Assembly (NCBI GenBank): GCA_936432065.2
Contig: OW386285.2
Location: 29,381,920-29,445,919, forward strand
Source: Rutpela maculata
Lineage: Eukaryota > Arthropoda > Insecta > Coleoptera > Cerambycidae
Direction of reading: 5' to 3'
Length of the DNA: 64,000 bases
Below are positions 11,125-21,507 of the stretch, piece after piece; position 1 is the stretch's first letter, and the number at the start of each line of letters is the position of its first letter. Both the position numbers and the translations under genes were made by a program. Below the pieces are notes generated by a model. That model did not search any database and was not told where the DNA came from. It was given only the letters and a program-made list of their open reading frames with translations.

Positions 11125-11870
11125 ACTTCCACATCCAGTGGAAGTATAGTAACGACAAAAAAAATTTTAAAAATTTTTATTGTTCAAATGGGCTTAGAAT
11201 GTCACGAAACGTCGAGATTTTAAGTTTGAGCGAAAAAAAATTTCTGTCTGTCGGTCTGTCGATCTGTCGGTCTGTCTGTCTGTCGGTCTGTCTGTCGGTC
11301 TGTCTGTCTGTCTGTAACTTTTTTGTGCGCACGTTTACTCTGGAACCGTTTGAGATATTGACTTGAAATTTGGTGCACATATGTACTTTAATGAGATCTA
11401 GAACTAGATTATATTTTCATCTTGTTCCGTCGAAGGGTTGGGGGGTAAATTGGGGAAAATAGGTAAATCAAGCAGGTAAGAGTCCATAAAATTGGTATTT
11501 AGTATATGCAAGAGAAGCTAAGGTCTCAAAAAAAATGTTGGCATTAGCCACCCCCCTTACCACCCCCACCCCATTATTAAAGGGGATGAAAAAAAATTGT
11601 GATTTAGTGTGTGTACAAGAACCAGAAACCTCAAAATGTTTTTTTACTTCATCCACCCCCACTACCATCCCTCATTACCACCCCCACCCCGCTACCGATG
11701 TGGGGTATCGTTTTATGGGTTTTTGTATCGTTTTGGGGTAGAGGATTTCAAATATTATATTATTAAAGTATTAAAGTTTCATAAACAATTATTTCCACAT
11801 ACAAAAATTTTTTCGTTGGAAAAGAATCTGGATGTGGAAGTAGTGATTCCTTGGGCAGCGTTTTTTTTAT
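11125..11870 (+). mobile_element. GTCT-cored interspersed repeat, family 1, copy 1
   Basis: This copy matches 57470-58205 along its whole length. Near the left end are ACTTCCACATCCAG and an immediate short hairpin (ACTTCCAC/GTGGAAGT). Near the right end is the inverted partner CTGGATGTGGAAGT (11828-11841). The core is a GTCT/GTCG tetranucleotide array at about 11246-11315, followed by C-rich ACCCCC tracts. Subterminal inverted repeats plus a GTCY array is the plan described for DINE-1 and related Helentron-derived elements. Open frames on both strands here translate the microsatellite and are not genes. Confidence 0.75.
11246..11315. repeat. GTCT/GTCG microsatellite
   Basis: About 17 units of CTGT/CGGT within the family 1 repeat, giving artefactual Cys/Leu/Ser/Val or Arg/Gln/Thr/Asp frames. 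Confidence 0.9.
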
Positions 11871-12018
11871 AAAGAATAAGAAAATTTTTATACGACTTTT
11901 GAAATGTCAACCTCTCTTAAAAAAGGACTTAAATATGCATATCCAAATTAATAAAGGTGAATTATTTTCATTCATTTGCGCAAAAATATTTGTCATTTAG
12001 AAAATGAATGTTTCTTTA

Positions 12019-12570
12019 TAGTCCACGTAAATTAGATATTTTAGAAGAAATAATTTATAAAGTAATAATATTGGGGATGCGTATTCTAGATAGGGTTAGA
12101 AATAGATACCCGAAAAGTTCCCGCCTAATTTACAGGTGGAACGTCCTTTTTTTTTTGCAAAAACTACCCCCAACGGGAACTTAACGCTGGTTTTTCACTT
12201 TTATCTTGTAAACCGTTCGTCGGAAGAGAAAAAAGTATAGGAAATAAAAAATTTGTCGTTGAATTCTGCATAAAAAATGCCCTATTAACCTTGTAGCTTA
12301 TCCTCACCTATTTCGAGCTCACAACTTCCGAACAGATGGGTGGTTTGAGGCGCAGATGTTAAAATCGATCCTATTCCAAGTTTCAAAGTGAATATCCTAA
12401 AATCGGTTACTTTAACGAGAAAAATGCTCAGGAATGAATTTATAGAGCGAAATTTTGTCTATAAGATGTACATATAGCTGGTTTTGACGAAAGTGATTTT
12501 TAAATATTTTCCCTTTTTTTTCCACAAAGCTGTGTTTTTCAATTTGAGCTCGTTTCCACATCACCCACGA
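12019..12570. repeat. Left terminal inverted repeat of copy A
   Basis: Mirrors 13985-14660. Landmarks shared by both arms are the GGATGCGTA-TCTAGATAGGGTTAG block, the CGAACGGTTTACAAG block (as its complement here), TAGCTTATCCTCACCTA and CACAAAGCTGTGTTTTTC. Confidence 0.85.
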
Positions 12571-12699
12571 GATAGAGATCTCGGTGCATTTTTTTTAAAG
12601 GTAGTTTCCTCTGTAGGCCTATTCCACTAAAATTCTTTCCAATTTTACTCATTAAGAGGTTCCTCACCTACGAATTCTTCTTCGAATTCAGAATTTAAA

Positions 12700-13990
12700 C
12701 ATCCTTGCCCATGACAATTAGAGCACATTATTCAGCAGCGCAATCCAACCTTAACACAGCTGCATCGTTTTCCGCGACCTGGTGCTGAACTCGGTGGTAT
12801 AAATGGGTGCTAAAATGTTGCCTACTTTCTTTCAACCCCATTTCGTTGGTTCCAAGTTTTCTCCTCGTTAAGCATGAATTTGGAGAAATACTCTGTAAGA
12901 ATATTGACGTAATGCCTCAGATGTTGGTGGCAGTCTTGGTAGAATCCCGGCAGTACTAGATTGACCGACTAACTTATTGAAGATAATGAATCTTTGATGA
13001 TTCAAAGATGTCTCTGTTTTGGGAGCTTTGTATACTGCTAGCGCGAATTGCTCTCCAGCACTTCTAATTTCTTTTTTCGTTGAGCTACGGTTGTTGAATA
13101 TACGGAAAACCTCTTCGAGATATCTTCTTTTATTGACGCATTCCACCGTTTGCACTTTTCCTTTACCAAAGAAAGCTGAAGTGTTATCGCATTCACTGAA
13201 CGCGTGGACAAAAAAAACTGTCTCCCTACAACTTTTTAAAACTTCCGAGGACTGCTAGTCACGGGAACTGTAAGCTTTATTTTTTATCTTTTCCTGAGCC
13301 TCTCTTAAGAAACGGATATCTCTATCTTCAGGTGCGAAAGCGATAATCAATGCGAGAAGATCAATATCTTGTCCGACGATGACCGCAGTATCGTATTCAT
13401 GAGATTTATTTAAGGCAGTTTGAACTATGAGTACGTCAGCATCGTCTACAGCAGTAATAGTTTTGATTCCCTCGTTTTTAAATCTCTCCACCAATTTCGA
13501 AATAAACCATTCCTTGTTTGTGAGATTGACTATCATTTTATTTTGCATTTCAGTCAGTGGCGTGTTCTCACTGAAAATAATTTCCGGTGAAATGCGTTTC
13601 AAAAGTCGCTGCTGTCTTTCGATGCTCTTCGTACTGCAGGCATTGTCAGCATATCCGTTAAACACTAGTCACTTTTTGGCCGTAATGATTACGAATAAAG
13701 CGAACGTAGGCTGTATAAACGTCGTCAAAGGTACCCTGCTTCGGCCGTACTGCACGATGAATCAAATTGCCGCCATCAACAATGCAACTGGCAATGGGAA
13801 AAATCTTTTGGCCTCTCTCGTACAGCATTGAAAATATCATAGAGATTATTTCTTAGTTTTTCCCATTAACCTTTTCTCACCGAAGAGAGAAAGAGGAGTT
13901 GAAGCAAGCTCAAAGTTGAAACATGACTCCAAATCTTCTTTTGAGTCAACAGTACAGATTATCCTCTGATATAATTTCGTGGAGTCGAAA
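12700..13990 (-). pseudogene. PIN/FEN1-like nuclease family protein, transposon-borne, degenerate
   Basis: Read on the minus strand from about 13990 down. First comes an N-terminal piece with FELASTPLSLFGEKRLM (about 13930-13860). After a frameshift follows ASCIVDGGNLIHRAV (13795-13750), where VDGG supplies a likely catalytic Asp. Then come KTITAVDDADVLIV and VIVGQDIDLLALI (13465-13340), the paired acidic motifs of PIN/FEN1/XPG-type nucleases. A long helical region (13155-12868) and a Cys-rich end (CSCVKVGLRC, CSNCHGQGC, about 12760-12700) close the protein. That end recalls the Cys-rich tail of the related gene at 43484-46800. At least three frameshifts or stops make it inactive. The family is a multi-copy, uncharacterised animal protein. 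Nuclease activity is inferred from the motifs. Confidence 0.7.
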
Positions 13991-14660
13991 AACACAGCTT
14001 TGTGGAAAAAAAAAGGGGAAAATACATAAAAATCACTTGCGTCAAAATCCGCTATATATGTATCTTATAGAGAAAATTATGCTCTAGAAATTTATTCCTG
14101 AGCATTTTTCTCGTTAAAGTAACCGGTTTTAAGATATTCGGTGTGAAACTTGGAATAGGATTGATTTTTACCTCTACGCCCCAACTACCTGTTCGGACGC
14201 TGTTAGTGCGAAATAGGTGAGGATAAGCTACAATGTTAATAGGACATTTTTTATGATGAATTTAACGACAAATATTTTACTTCCTATATTTTTTTTCTCT
14301 TCCGACGAACGGTTTACAAGAAAAAGTGAAAAGCCAGCGTTGGGGGTGCTTTTTTGCAAAAAAATAAAATGGGGGGGAACTTTTCGGGTATCTATTTCTA
14401 AGGCCATCGCTCCACGAGGCATCTCGTCATAGACGCGTACTAGATGCGGCTTATAGTACGCTTATATGCGTTGCTCTGTGTTTTCAAATGCATATCTCTC
14501 ACGAAGCAGCAGTGTAGCATATTCAAATCTTGTACGCGTCTATGACGAGACGCCTAGTGGAGCGACGGCCTAACCCTATCTAGAGTACGCATCCTAAATA
14601 TTATTACTTTATAAATTATTTCTCCTATTCAGTGTTTTTTAATCTAATTTGCGTGTACTA
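13985..14660. repeat. Right terminal inverted repeat of copy A, interrupted by a MITE
   Basis: Inverted partner of 12019-12570, lengthened by the MITE at 14402-14570. The two short open frames at 14217-14432 lie in this arm and are shadows. Confidence 0.85.
14402..14570. mobile_element. MITE, PIF/Harbinger-like, nested in the right arm
   Basis: The ends are GGCCATCGCTCCACGAGGCA and the reverse complement of GGCCGTCGCTCCACTAGGCG, with pairing continuing through CGTCATAGACGCGTAC. It is flanked by TAA at 14399-14401 and 14571-14573. The undisturbed partner arm at 12095-12097 has a single TTA (TAA on the other strand), a built-in empty site proving insertion with a 3-bp TAA duplication. That target matches PIF/Harbinger elements. 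Confidence 0.85.
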
Positions 14661-14663
14661 TTA

Positions 14664-15490
14664 TTAGGAACCTAGTGACAGTAGAATCAAGACATTCCAG
14701 AAAATGACCTTAGATATAAATAAATGTCCGTAGTAGTTTCATGCGTTTGCAAATAATTTCTTTCCTTGAGATTTATTTTGCTTTCTACACAATTTACGAC
14801 TTTATATAAAAACAGTTGAAACCATGTCTACACATATATCTAAAAAATATATATATTATAACTCCTACATGCACAGTGGTGAATGAAAAACTTTACGCAC
14901 ACAATTCTGAAAGACGCGTCAGACAATCTAATCCTCTGAGTTATTTGATACCAATCAACTATGAACATTTTTTTTCTGAAAGTAAGAAAATACAGAAGAA
15001 TTTTGCCTTCGGAAGCATGGCGCAGTATTATATTAAAGAAAAATATCAATAATCTTTATATTTAATGTAGAAATCCGGAAAATATTTCTGCGGAATATTC
15101 ATTGGGATTAAAATAAGCAGGTACGGCATAAAGCAGTTATACAACTTTGCTTTCATATATTATACAGAAATATTGTCAAAACCAAAAGGGAACTTTGGTT
15201 TTAATGGAACTGAAAGTTGAAATGAACATTCCCATTAGTCATCGAATAACTTTCATTTAATGAGTTTATTATCCTTTTTGTGTATAGGAAATGGAATTAA
15301 ACTCCCATAAAGCAATTTAAATGAATTAATTTGCGGTTTGTTGTGTACTGTTGGGATATTACATCGAGTGAAAATTATTGTTACCCCGAGATTACCTCGT
15401 TTTTTAGTACCTTGTTTATGCATTGTCAAATTATGGTGCAGTTAATTTACGATTGCAAAAATGTAGCAAATTCTTCGGTAAATCCTATAT
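14664..15490. other. No recognised gene
   Basis: AT-rich DNA. The overlapping short frames at 14816-15052 on both strands show no motif I recognise. Confidence 0.5.
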
Positions 15491-15494
15491 ATTC

Positions 15495-15820
15495 CGTTTT
15501 TTTCTTTTTGCTCTTGTTTTGTTTACAAATTGTTTACATATTGTACCGTACATTTTTCAGTATTCTTTGCCTTAGTTTTATACAAGTGTGTGTTTTACAC
15601 TATCACAATCAATTTTTTTTCTTTTCACTCTTGTTTACAAAAAATTAAGTATTATACCGTACATTTTTCAGTATTCTTTGTCTTCGTCTTATACAAATGT
15701 GTGTTTTACACTATATTTGACTTTTAGTATAAGTTTTTCTATTATTTAATGTTTCAATGACTTGTTTTGTATCATGTACATGATCAAAAAGGACCAATAA
15801 ATATTTGAATTGAATTTGGA
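15495..15820 (+). mobile_element. LINE 3' end with duplicated UTR segment
   Basis: Two tandem copies of a unit of about 111 bp begin near 15539 and 15650. Both contain TATTRTACCGTACATTTTTC and GTGTGTTTTACACTAT. The stretch then runs to AATAAATATTTGAATTGAATT at about 15798-15820, a common LINE 3' tail form. The plus open frames here read through the duplication and are not genes. Confidence 0.55.
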
Positions 15821-16887
15821 ATTTTAAATCGATGCGCATCTGTAGGGCTTTCCAAATGTTTTCAACAACATTGAAATTTTCTGCATAAGTAATTCCAATA
15901 TATCAAGCGATGCATGTCATCGCCAGTGATCTTCTGACGTCATAAAGTACCACCTCAAAATTATAACAACGTGCAAATTCCGTATACATAATAGACCAGA
16001 CAAATTTCAGTGTAAAATGGGTTTGGCGTGAACTATTTGGGAACAGTTATTTGTTTATCGCAATGGATTAATGTAGGATAAGTACATAAAGTCGCAAAAA
16101 ATCCCGACGTGAGCTAAAGCCGCCATTTAGAAAGAATGACCGCCAGAGACATTTTCTTGGTAACCGATTTTAGATTTCTTTTTTTGTTCCATTCCTCACT
16201 TCACATTTTACAGAAAGTATGATTACATATTTTACGATAAATTAAACGATAAACTTAGGAAATTAGAAAATAATTTAAATATTACGGAAATTTAAACTTT
16301 TGTAAACTCGAGACGTTTGTACAGAAATTTCTAGTCAATTTTTGAAAAAAATATTTTAATAAAAGTTCTAGAGCACACAATTAGCTTTCATTTGTTTTTT
16401 GGCCGATGTTACTAACTCAAATATTAACGGAGTAATAGTTATTTATATATAAAATTGTAATCATTTTTAATAATGTATATTAAGGTATAAAGGGTGTCCA
16501 GTCAGTGTTCTCTCGGAAGATTGTGCAAAACGGCTAACTTTATAAAAAAACTTTCTTAACAAAACTTGCAATGTTTCGTCTCTACTACAACTTAAAATTA
16601 TTTTCAATTATACAAGGTGTCACAAAAACGAGCCGCACAAGAAAGTATAATTTTTTTAAATAGAACAGCCTTTATTTCCTTAAGGCCAGTTAAGCCTCCG
16701 AGGGCCCTGTATTACACCCTAAAATATTTTGCCAAGTTATTTTTTTTCTTTTTTTTTTGGGCAGTTTACAAACATTTTTGACTGGCATATCTCCGCAATG
16801 TATTAATCGTTATTTCTAAAAATGTGGGAGGTTGTTTGATAATGATGTATTTACTGAAAAATATTTTTGAAATAAATCTTTAGTATA

Positions 16888-18699
16888 TCGGGTGGCCAAA
16901 ATATTTGCGTACATTTCTTGATATTTAATTATTATTTTTCTTATTTTTTTTTAAATGGAATGCCTAGGAATACTTTTTTTACATGAGTGAATAAAACATA
17001 CAATTCCTCACATTTTAATATCTCTTTATTTCTATTTCAAACTTTTTTTGAGATATGATTAGGTATATCAAATAATTTTTGCGTAAATTAAGGTGCTCTT
17101 TATTTTAGCATTAAAATCTATATTTTGTGTTACATTTTTTTCAATTTTTTTAAATGGAATGCCTATAATTTTTTTAAATGGATGAGTAACGCTTACAATT
17201 TTTCACATTTTGATATCGTACACTTCCTTTTATGAACTGTTCTTGAGCAATAATTTTTTTTCACGATATTGAAACTAACGCAACAACTGCTCAAAATGTC
17301 CACCATTTTGATTTAGGTAACACTGAGGTCTCTTGATAAATGAGCGCCTTACACAGTGTAACATATCAACAATTATACGATTGAAACACCGACGAATCCT
17401 TTCCATCATATCTTCTCGAGTCGTTGGTTCTACTTTAAAAACGCGTAACTTCACAAATCCCCAAAGAAAAAAACCCACTGAAGTCAGGTCGGGTGACTTA
17501 GGCGGCCATGTAATGAGACCTAACATGTTTAATAAAATAATAAATTAGATGTGATATAACAGTTTATTAAAATATGATTACTAATGGCCTGACGAACATT
17601 TCCACTAAAATGTGGTGGTGCACCTTCAAGTTGTAATCACATATTATTTGCAATGTAATCAGGAATATGCTCGATTATTGGTGGAAACGTATTTTGCGTA
17701 AAATCTAAGAAGACTGCTCCATTCACATTTCCCTCAAAAAAGCGAGGATGAATAACATAATCATGTACAATTCCTCCCGTTACATTTAAACTCTGGTTCT
17801 GATTTTTCTGTGTAATATGAGGGTTTTCTCTGGCATATTAATGGAAATTGTGCCTATTCACAAATTCGTTGCGATGAAACGTTAATTCGTGAAAAATACA
17901 AATTTGGAAAATTCTTCATTTTCTCCAATTTGGTTTTGAGCCCACTGGCAGAAATTTAATCTACGATTTAAATCCACATCCCAATGCTCTTGATGCAGCT
18001 GAGCTCGATAGGGGTGAAATTTATTTTTACGAAGACACAGGGAAACACTAGATTCACTGAGCTCTAAATCCCTACTTAACTCCCGAACACTTGCCGTAGA
18101 ATTTAAGATTACCGCTAAAGTTATAGCCAGCTCATTTTCTTCATTACAATACATTTCGTCGTCTCGCCTTCTTTCCATATGCAAATTTCCAGAACGTTCA
18201 AAACGTTCTTTCAAATTTTCTAGATATCTCACCTCAGGACATCTTCTATAGGGATATTTTTGACCATACATTCTTGATGCCAATAAACAATTTTCATCAC
18301 ATTCACCAATAACATAACATTTACCATAGATATTAAATCTTATTGACAATAATTATAATTCGTATTTTTAAATATTAACAATATTAATTCAACTTAATCA
18401 CGATAATATTAAACACATGAGAAAAATGTCATAGACTGAAAAACAAACGCAAAACAAAAGACCAAAGCCATACTAGATTTTAATGCTAAAATAAAAAGCA
18501 CCTCAATTTTAGCAAAACTTATTTGTAATAATCATATCTCAAAAACGGTTTGAAATAAAAATTAAGTGTATAATATTAGAATGTGGGGAATTTTATGCTT
18601 TATTCATCCATGTAAAAAATATAGGCGTTCCATTTAAAAAATTTGAGAAAAATAATAATTAAATAACAAGAAATGTAAACAAATATTTTGGACACCCGG
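16888..18699 (-). mobile_element. Tc1/mariner-type transposon with long TIRs
   Basis: The TIR consensus YCGGGTGKCCAAAATATTTG starts at 16888 and is mirrored at 18699, flanked by TA (16886-16887 and 18700-18701). The inverted arms run about 240 bases each, to about 17135 and 18460. The spacer holds one minus-strand transposase gene. At 1.81 kb the size suits the superfamily, though the TIRs are long. It forms the core of the nested palindrome. Confidence 0.85.
17275..18349 (-). pseudogene. Tc1/mariner-type (IS630-like) transposase, degenerate
   Basis: The start at 18349 gives an N-terminal helix-turn-helix region: RMYGQKYPYRRCPEVRYLEN, then VRELSRDLELSESSVSLCLR, a DNA-binding motif for the TIRs. 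QWAQNQIGENEEFSKFVFFT leads to the first catalytic Asp, lost at the frame break near 17882. A middle piece (about 17880-17560) reads FHRNEFVNRHNFH, GGIVHDYVIHPRFFEG and LEGAPPHFS, where a canonical second-Asp motif would read xDGAPPH. So Asp is replaced by Glu or eroded. The last piece (17526-17275) reads TWPPKSPDLTSVGFFLWG, the region of the final acidic residue. At least one frame break and a stop separate the pieces. About 350 residues overall, normal for the family. Confidence 0.8.
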
Positions 18700-19455
18700 T
18701 ATAATAATAATTTATTTCAAAAATGTTTTTCAGTAAATGCATCTTTACCGAATAACACGCTACATTTTTAGAAAAAACAATTAATAAATCGCGGAGATAT
18801 GGTAGTCAAAAAATTTTTTGTAATTTGCCAAAAATACAGGAAAAAAAATATAATTTGGCAACGCTGCATCCGATTGGCAAAAAGTTTTAGGGTGTAATTC
18901 AGAACCCTTAGAGGCTTAACTGGCGCCAAAAAATTAGAGGGTATCCCACTAAAAAAATTATACATCCTTGTGTAACTCCTTTTTGTGACACCTTGTATAA
19001 TTTAAAATAACTTCACATTGTAGTAGAGATGAAACATTGAAAGTTTTGTTAAAAAAGTTTTTTTATAAAGTTGCCCGTTTTTGCACAATCTTCCGAGGAA
19101 GCACTAACTTGACACCTTGTATATTTCCAAGAACTCAAGTCTTATTTTCTTCAGTTATCTTCTATTTTATGCTCAAAGATGTAATAACACTTTCGATTGT
19201 ACATAAAAAGGGGAAGATAATAAAAAAAGAAATCTAAAATCGGAGCAATGGTTACTGAGATATGCCCTTCTAAAAGAAACGGTTCTGGCGGCCATTTATT
19301 CTAAATGGTGGCTTTAGTTCACATTGGGATTTTTCGGGACTTTTATATATTCATTCTACATGAAAAAAGCTATCCATTTCGATAAAGAAATAGCTGTCCC
19401 CAGATAGTTCATACTCAAAACTGGATTTGCCTGCACTATAAGGCGAGTTTTATTG

Positions 19456-20520
19456 TGTCCGTAAATCTCCTACTAGAAGTAGTAGGCACGCATCCTGCTG
19501 TTTTGTTGACCACTATGTTTTCCACGTTTGCTACTTTTCTTACGTTCGAATTTGATCGTGCAAAGAGTAGAATCACTGGTCACAAAACCAAAAGTAACTA
19601 AAATACAAAATAATAATAAGAAACTGAAACTATTTATTGAGGTGTTATGAAGATATATACAAAATGAGTGTAGTAAAGATTCTAAAGAAAATGATGACAA
19701 GATATATTTATATAATAAGACAGGTAAGTTGTGCAGGTATATTTTATGTAGTTACACTTCGATATTTTTTTTTTATCCGAAGATAGTATAATAATGAATA
19801 TTAGAAAAAATATATTAAAAATATTAATTAATGTATTACTTGTGTGTATTAATATTCTATTATTTTTCTTTTTATTTATAAATTCGGCAACAACCACAAG
19901 AAGTAATGGGGGTTATTCTTATTCATGGGTATTTACAGTAACTTGGTACATTTTGCTAAATCACTGAAGTACTTGTGGCAACATTGATAAACCGTTTTTT
20001 TGACACCTAAAATTTGCTTCTCGTAGTAGTACATTCTAACTAGCAATAAAACATGCCTATATACGGAGCACTTAAGTTGGTATTGCGCAAAGACTTTGTT
20101 TAAATGGTAGATTGCAACAAGTTGCTTAAAATAATTGGTTTATAGTCACTTTAGGTATTGAATTCCAAAAATCGAAAAGAAAATATATTTTTTTAACATT
20201 TTCATCTTGATTTTTTAAACAACCCTTCAAAAGTCCTCATCGATAGGACTTTGACAACAATAATAAATTCAAGGTCAAAGGCCAGGAAAAGAGTTACTTA
20301 TAACTCATGTAACCGAAATAAATATAACGTCACATTTTAGGAGTGACGAGCAACGCTTGATATATTGGAAACACTCTATTTTCTTAATTATCTCTAGTCC
20401 TAGTAACCCCATTGCGAAAATGAAGATACCTAATTTTTTCCAATAAAATTTTAAATCAACCGAACCTATAAAAAATGTTTTTGATAACTTGTTAATTTGT
20501 AAAAAAAAAATTTTTATCTA
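19456..20520. other. No recognised gene
   Basis: AT-rich DNA right of the nested palindrome. The minus frames at 19473-19700 and 19682-19897 are hydrophobic low-complexity readings without motifs. Confidence 0.5.
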
Positions 20521-20526
20521 TTTATG

Positions 20527-20870
20527 TAACGTCGGATTATTTCGGCTACCAGGGCCTATTATCGATGCCAGGAAACGAGCTGTCCTCAACCTGGAAATTT
20601 TGCCGAACTTCTTCTCTGTCGAAGAGTAGGCATCTTTTATTTGCCTAACATTTAATAGACAAGGGACCGACTGCTGTACGAGGATGGTATATCGACTACG
20701 TAATCCTCGTCTTGAAATTACATAGCATCCGCTTATACGCTGATATGCAAGCCGCTAGAAGGTGGGACGAGATCACTGTGTCTCCCCAGATGGGTTTCAC
20801 CCATCCAAGTACTAACCTGGCTGAACGTTGCTTCACTGTAAGTATCGAAATACGTGTATAATCAAGATGC
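20527..20870 (-). mobile_element. 5S-rRNA-derived SINE candidate
   Basis: On the minus strand 20838-20773 reads GAAGCAACGTTCAGCCAGGT then TAGTACTTGGATGGGTGA. This is the 3' half of 5S rRNA including the C-box region of its internal polymerase III promoter. Before it the match fades, so the 5' half of the 5S is lost or diverged. After it comes a unique GC-richer body to about 20527. 5S-headed SINEs (SINE3 class) are known. A lone 5S pseudogene is the alternative. Confidence 0.6.
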
Positions 20871-21422
20871 CGCTAAGCTCGCCCCATTAAAAAAAAATGA
20901 AAACAACTAAAAATTGCATTTTTGGATAATTCAAGAAACGTAAAGTAATATTACATTAATTTTAACGAAAGTTGGCGAAACTATGCCCTCTATTAGACTA
21001 AACTTTCCTGCCAAATTTTAGGTAAAAATATTTATTTAAACGGCTAAAAATAAAAAAAGCTTTCGAAATGTCAACACGTAGGAGTACAATTTTTGTTCAA
21101 AATGTAGGTTTTTTACATATATTTTACAACAATATCAAGAAAAAAATGTTAATTTTTATTTAAACCGTTTTTTGAAATTCGTTTATAATTTTCAATATTA
21201 TAATTAAAAAAAAATAATGATCTGCAATTGATATTGCTTCTTAAAATTTGAACTAGTTATTTTCCAATACTTATATTTTTGTCTCAGTAAGTTGAAAGCA
21301 ATCCACAATCACAAGTGGCAAAAGATATAGAGGCCTGAAAATCGGGTCTTTAGCGATTATAATAGAGATCCGAAAGTCGCCAAATAGGTCTAAATGTTAT
21401 ATTATGGTTTTACAAATCAGAC
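20871..21422. other. No recognised feature
   Basis: AT-rich DNA with several A and T homopolymer runs. I see no gene or repeat border. Confidence 0.5.
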
Positions 21423-21507
21423 TTTAGTAGTCAGATAGCTCAATATGTAAGATGACTGGCGCTTTAGGATGCGGATGTCTCGGGTTCAAATTCTGATCAC
21501 GGCACAT
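21423..21507 (+). mobile_element. tRNA-like SINE head or tRNA pseudogene
   Basis: The plus strand reads AGATAGCTCAATATG (A-box-like) and, about 45 bases later, GGGTTCAAATTC (B-box-like). A plausible T-arm is TCGGG-loop-TCTGA. Acceptor and D-arm pairing is poor, so a functional tRNA is unlikely. A T-rich run follows at about 21508. Confidence 0.45.

Larger units (their letters stand above)
12019..14660. mobile_element. Long-TIR DNA transposon carrying a PIN/FEN1-like nuclease gene (copy A)
   Basis: Two inverted arms (about 12019-12570 and 13985-14660) flank a degenerate minus-strand gene. The ends are TAGTCCACGTAAATTAG on the left and the reverse complement of TAGTACACGCAAATTAG on the right. 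Both sides are flanked by TTA (12016-12018 and 14661-14663), a candidate 3-bp target duplication. The arms are collinear apart from small indels and a 169-bp MITE in the right arm. No DDE transposase is present. The nuclease family inside is also found inside the unrelated-TIR element at 41999-47057, so the gene and the TIR-bounded unit probably travel together. Confidence 0.7.
16613..18995. mobile_element. Third-layer foldback, TA-flanked
   Basis: The left end is CAAGGTGTCACAAAAACGAG and the right end mirrors CAAGGTGTCACAAAAAGGAG. TA precedes and follows. The arms share GTTAAGCCTC-GAGGG (complement on the other side) and ATATCTCCGC. Confidence 0.7.
16490..19119. mobile_element. Second-layer foldback, TA-flanked
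   Basis: The left end AAGGGTGTCCAGTCAGTGTT is mirrored by CAAGGTGTCAAGTTAGTGCT on the right. TA lies at 16488-16489 and 19120-19121. The arms include the CTCGGAAGATTGTGCAAAA block. Confidence 0.7.
15990..19455. repeat. Four-layer nested palindrome
   Basis: The left side (15990-17135) is the inverted image of the right side (18455-19455) in four consecutive segments sharing one centre. The layers are: outermost 15990-16290 with 19150-19455; second 16490-16611 with 18998-19119; third 16613-16885 with 18702-18995; and the innermost TIRs of the transposon at 16888-18699. TIR-like starts with adjacent TA occur at each border. Either elements inserted successively near the centre of older palindromes, or one large inverted duplication holds older ends. 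Confidence 0.8.

Noticed and set aside
11106..11380. Open frames on both strands over the GTCT array, rich in Cys/Val/Ser/Leu or Asp/Arg/Gln/Thr
   Set aside because: They translate a tetranucleotide repeat; the flanking codons match the same non-coding positions in other copies of the element.
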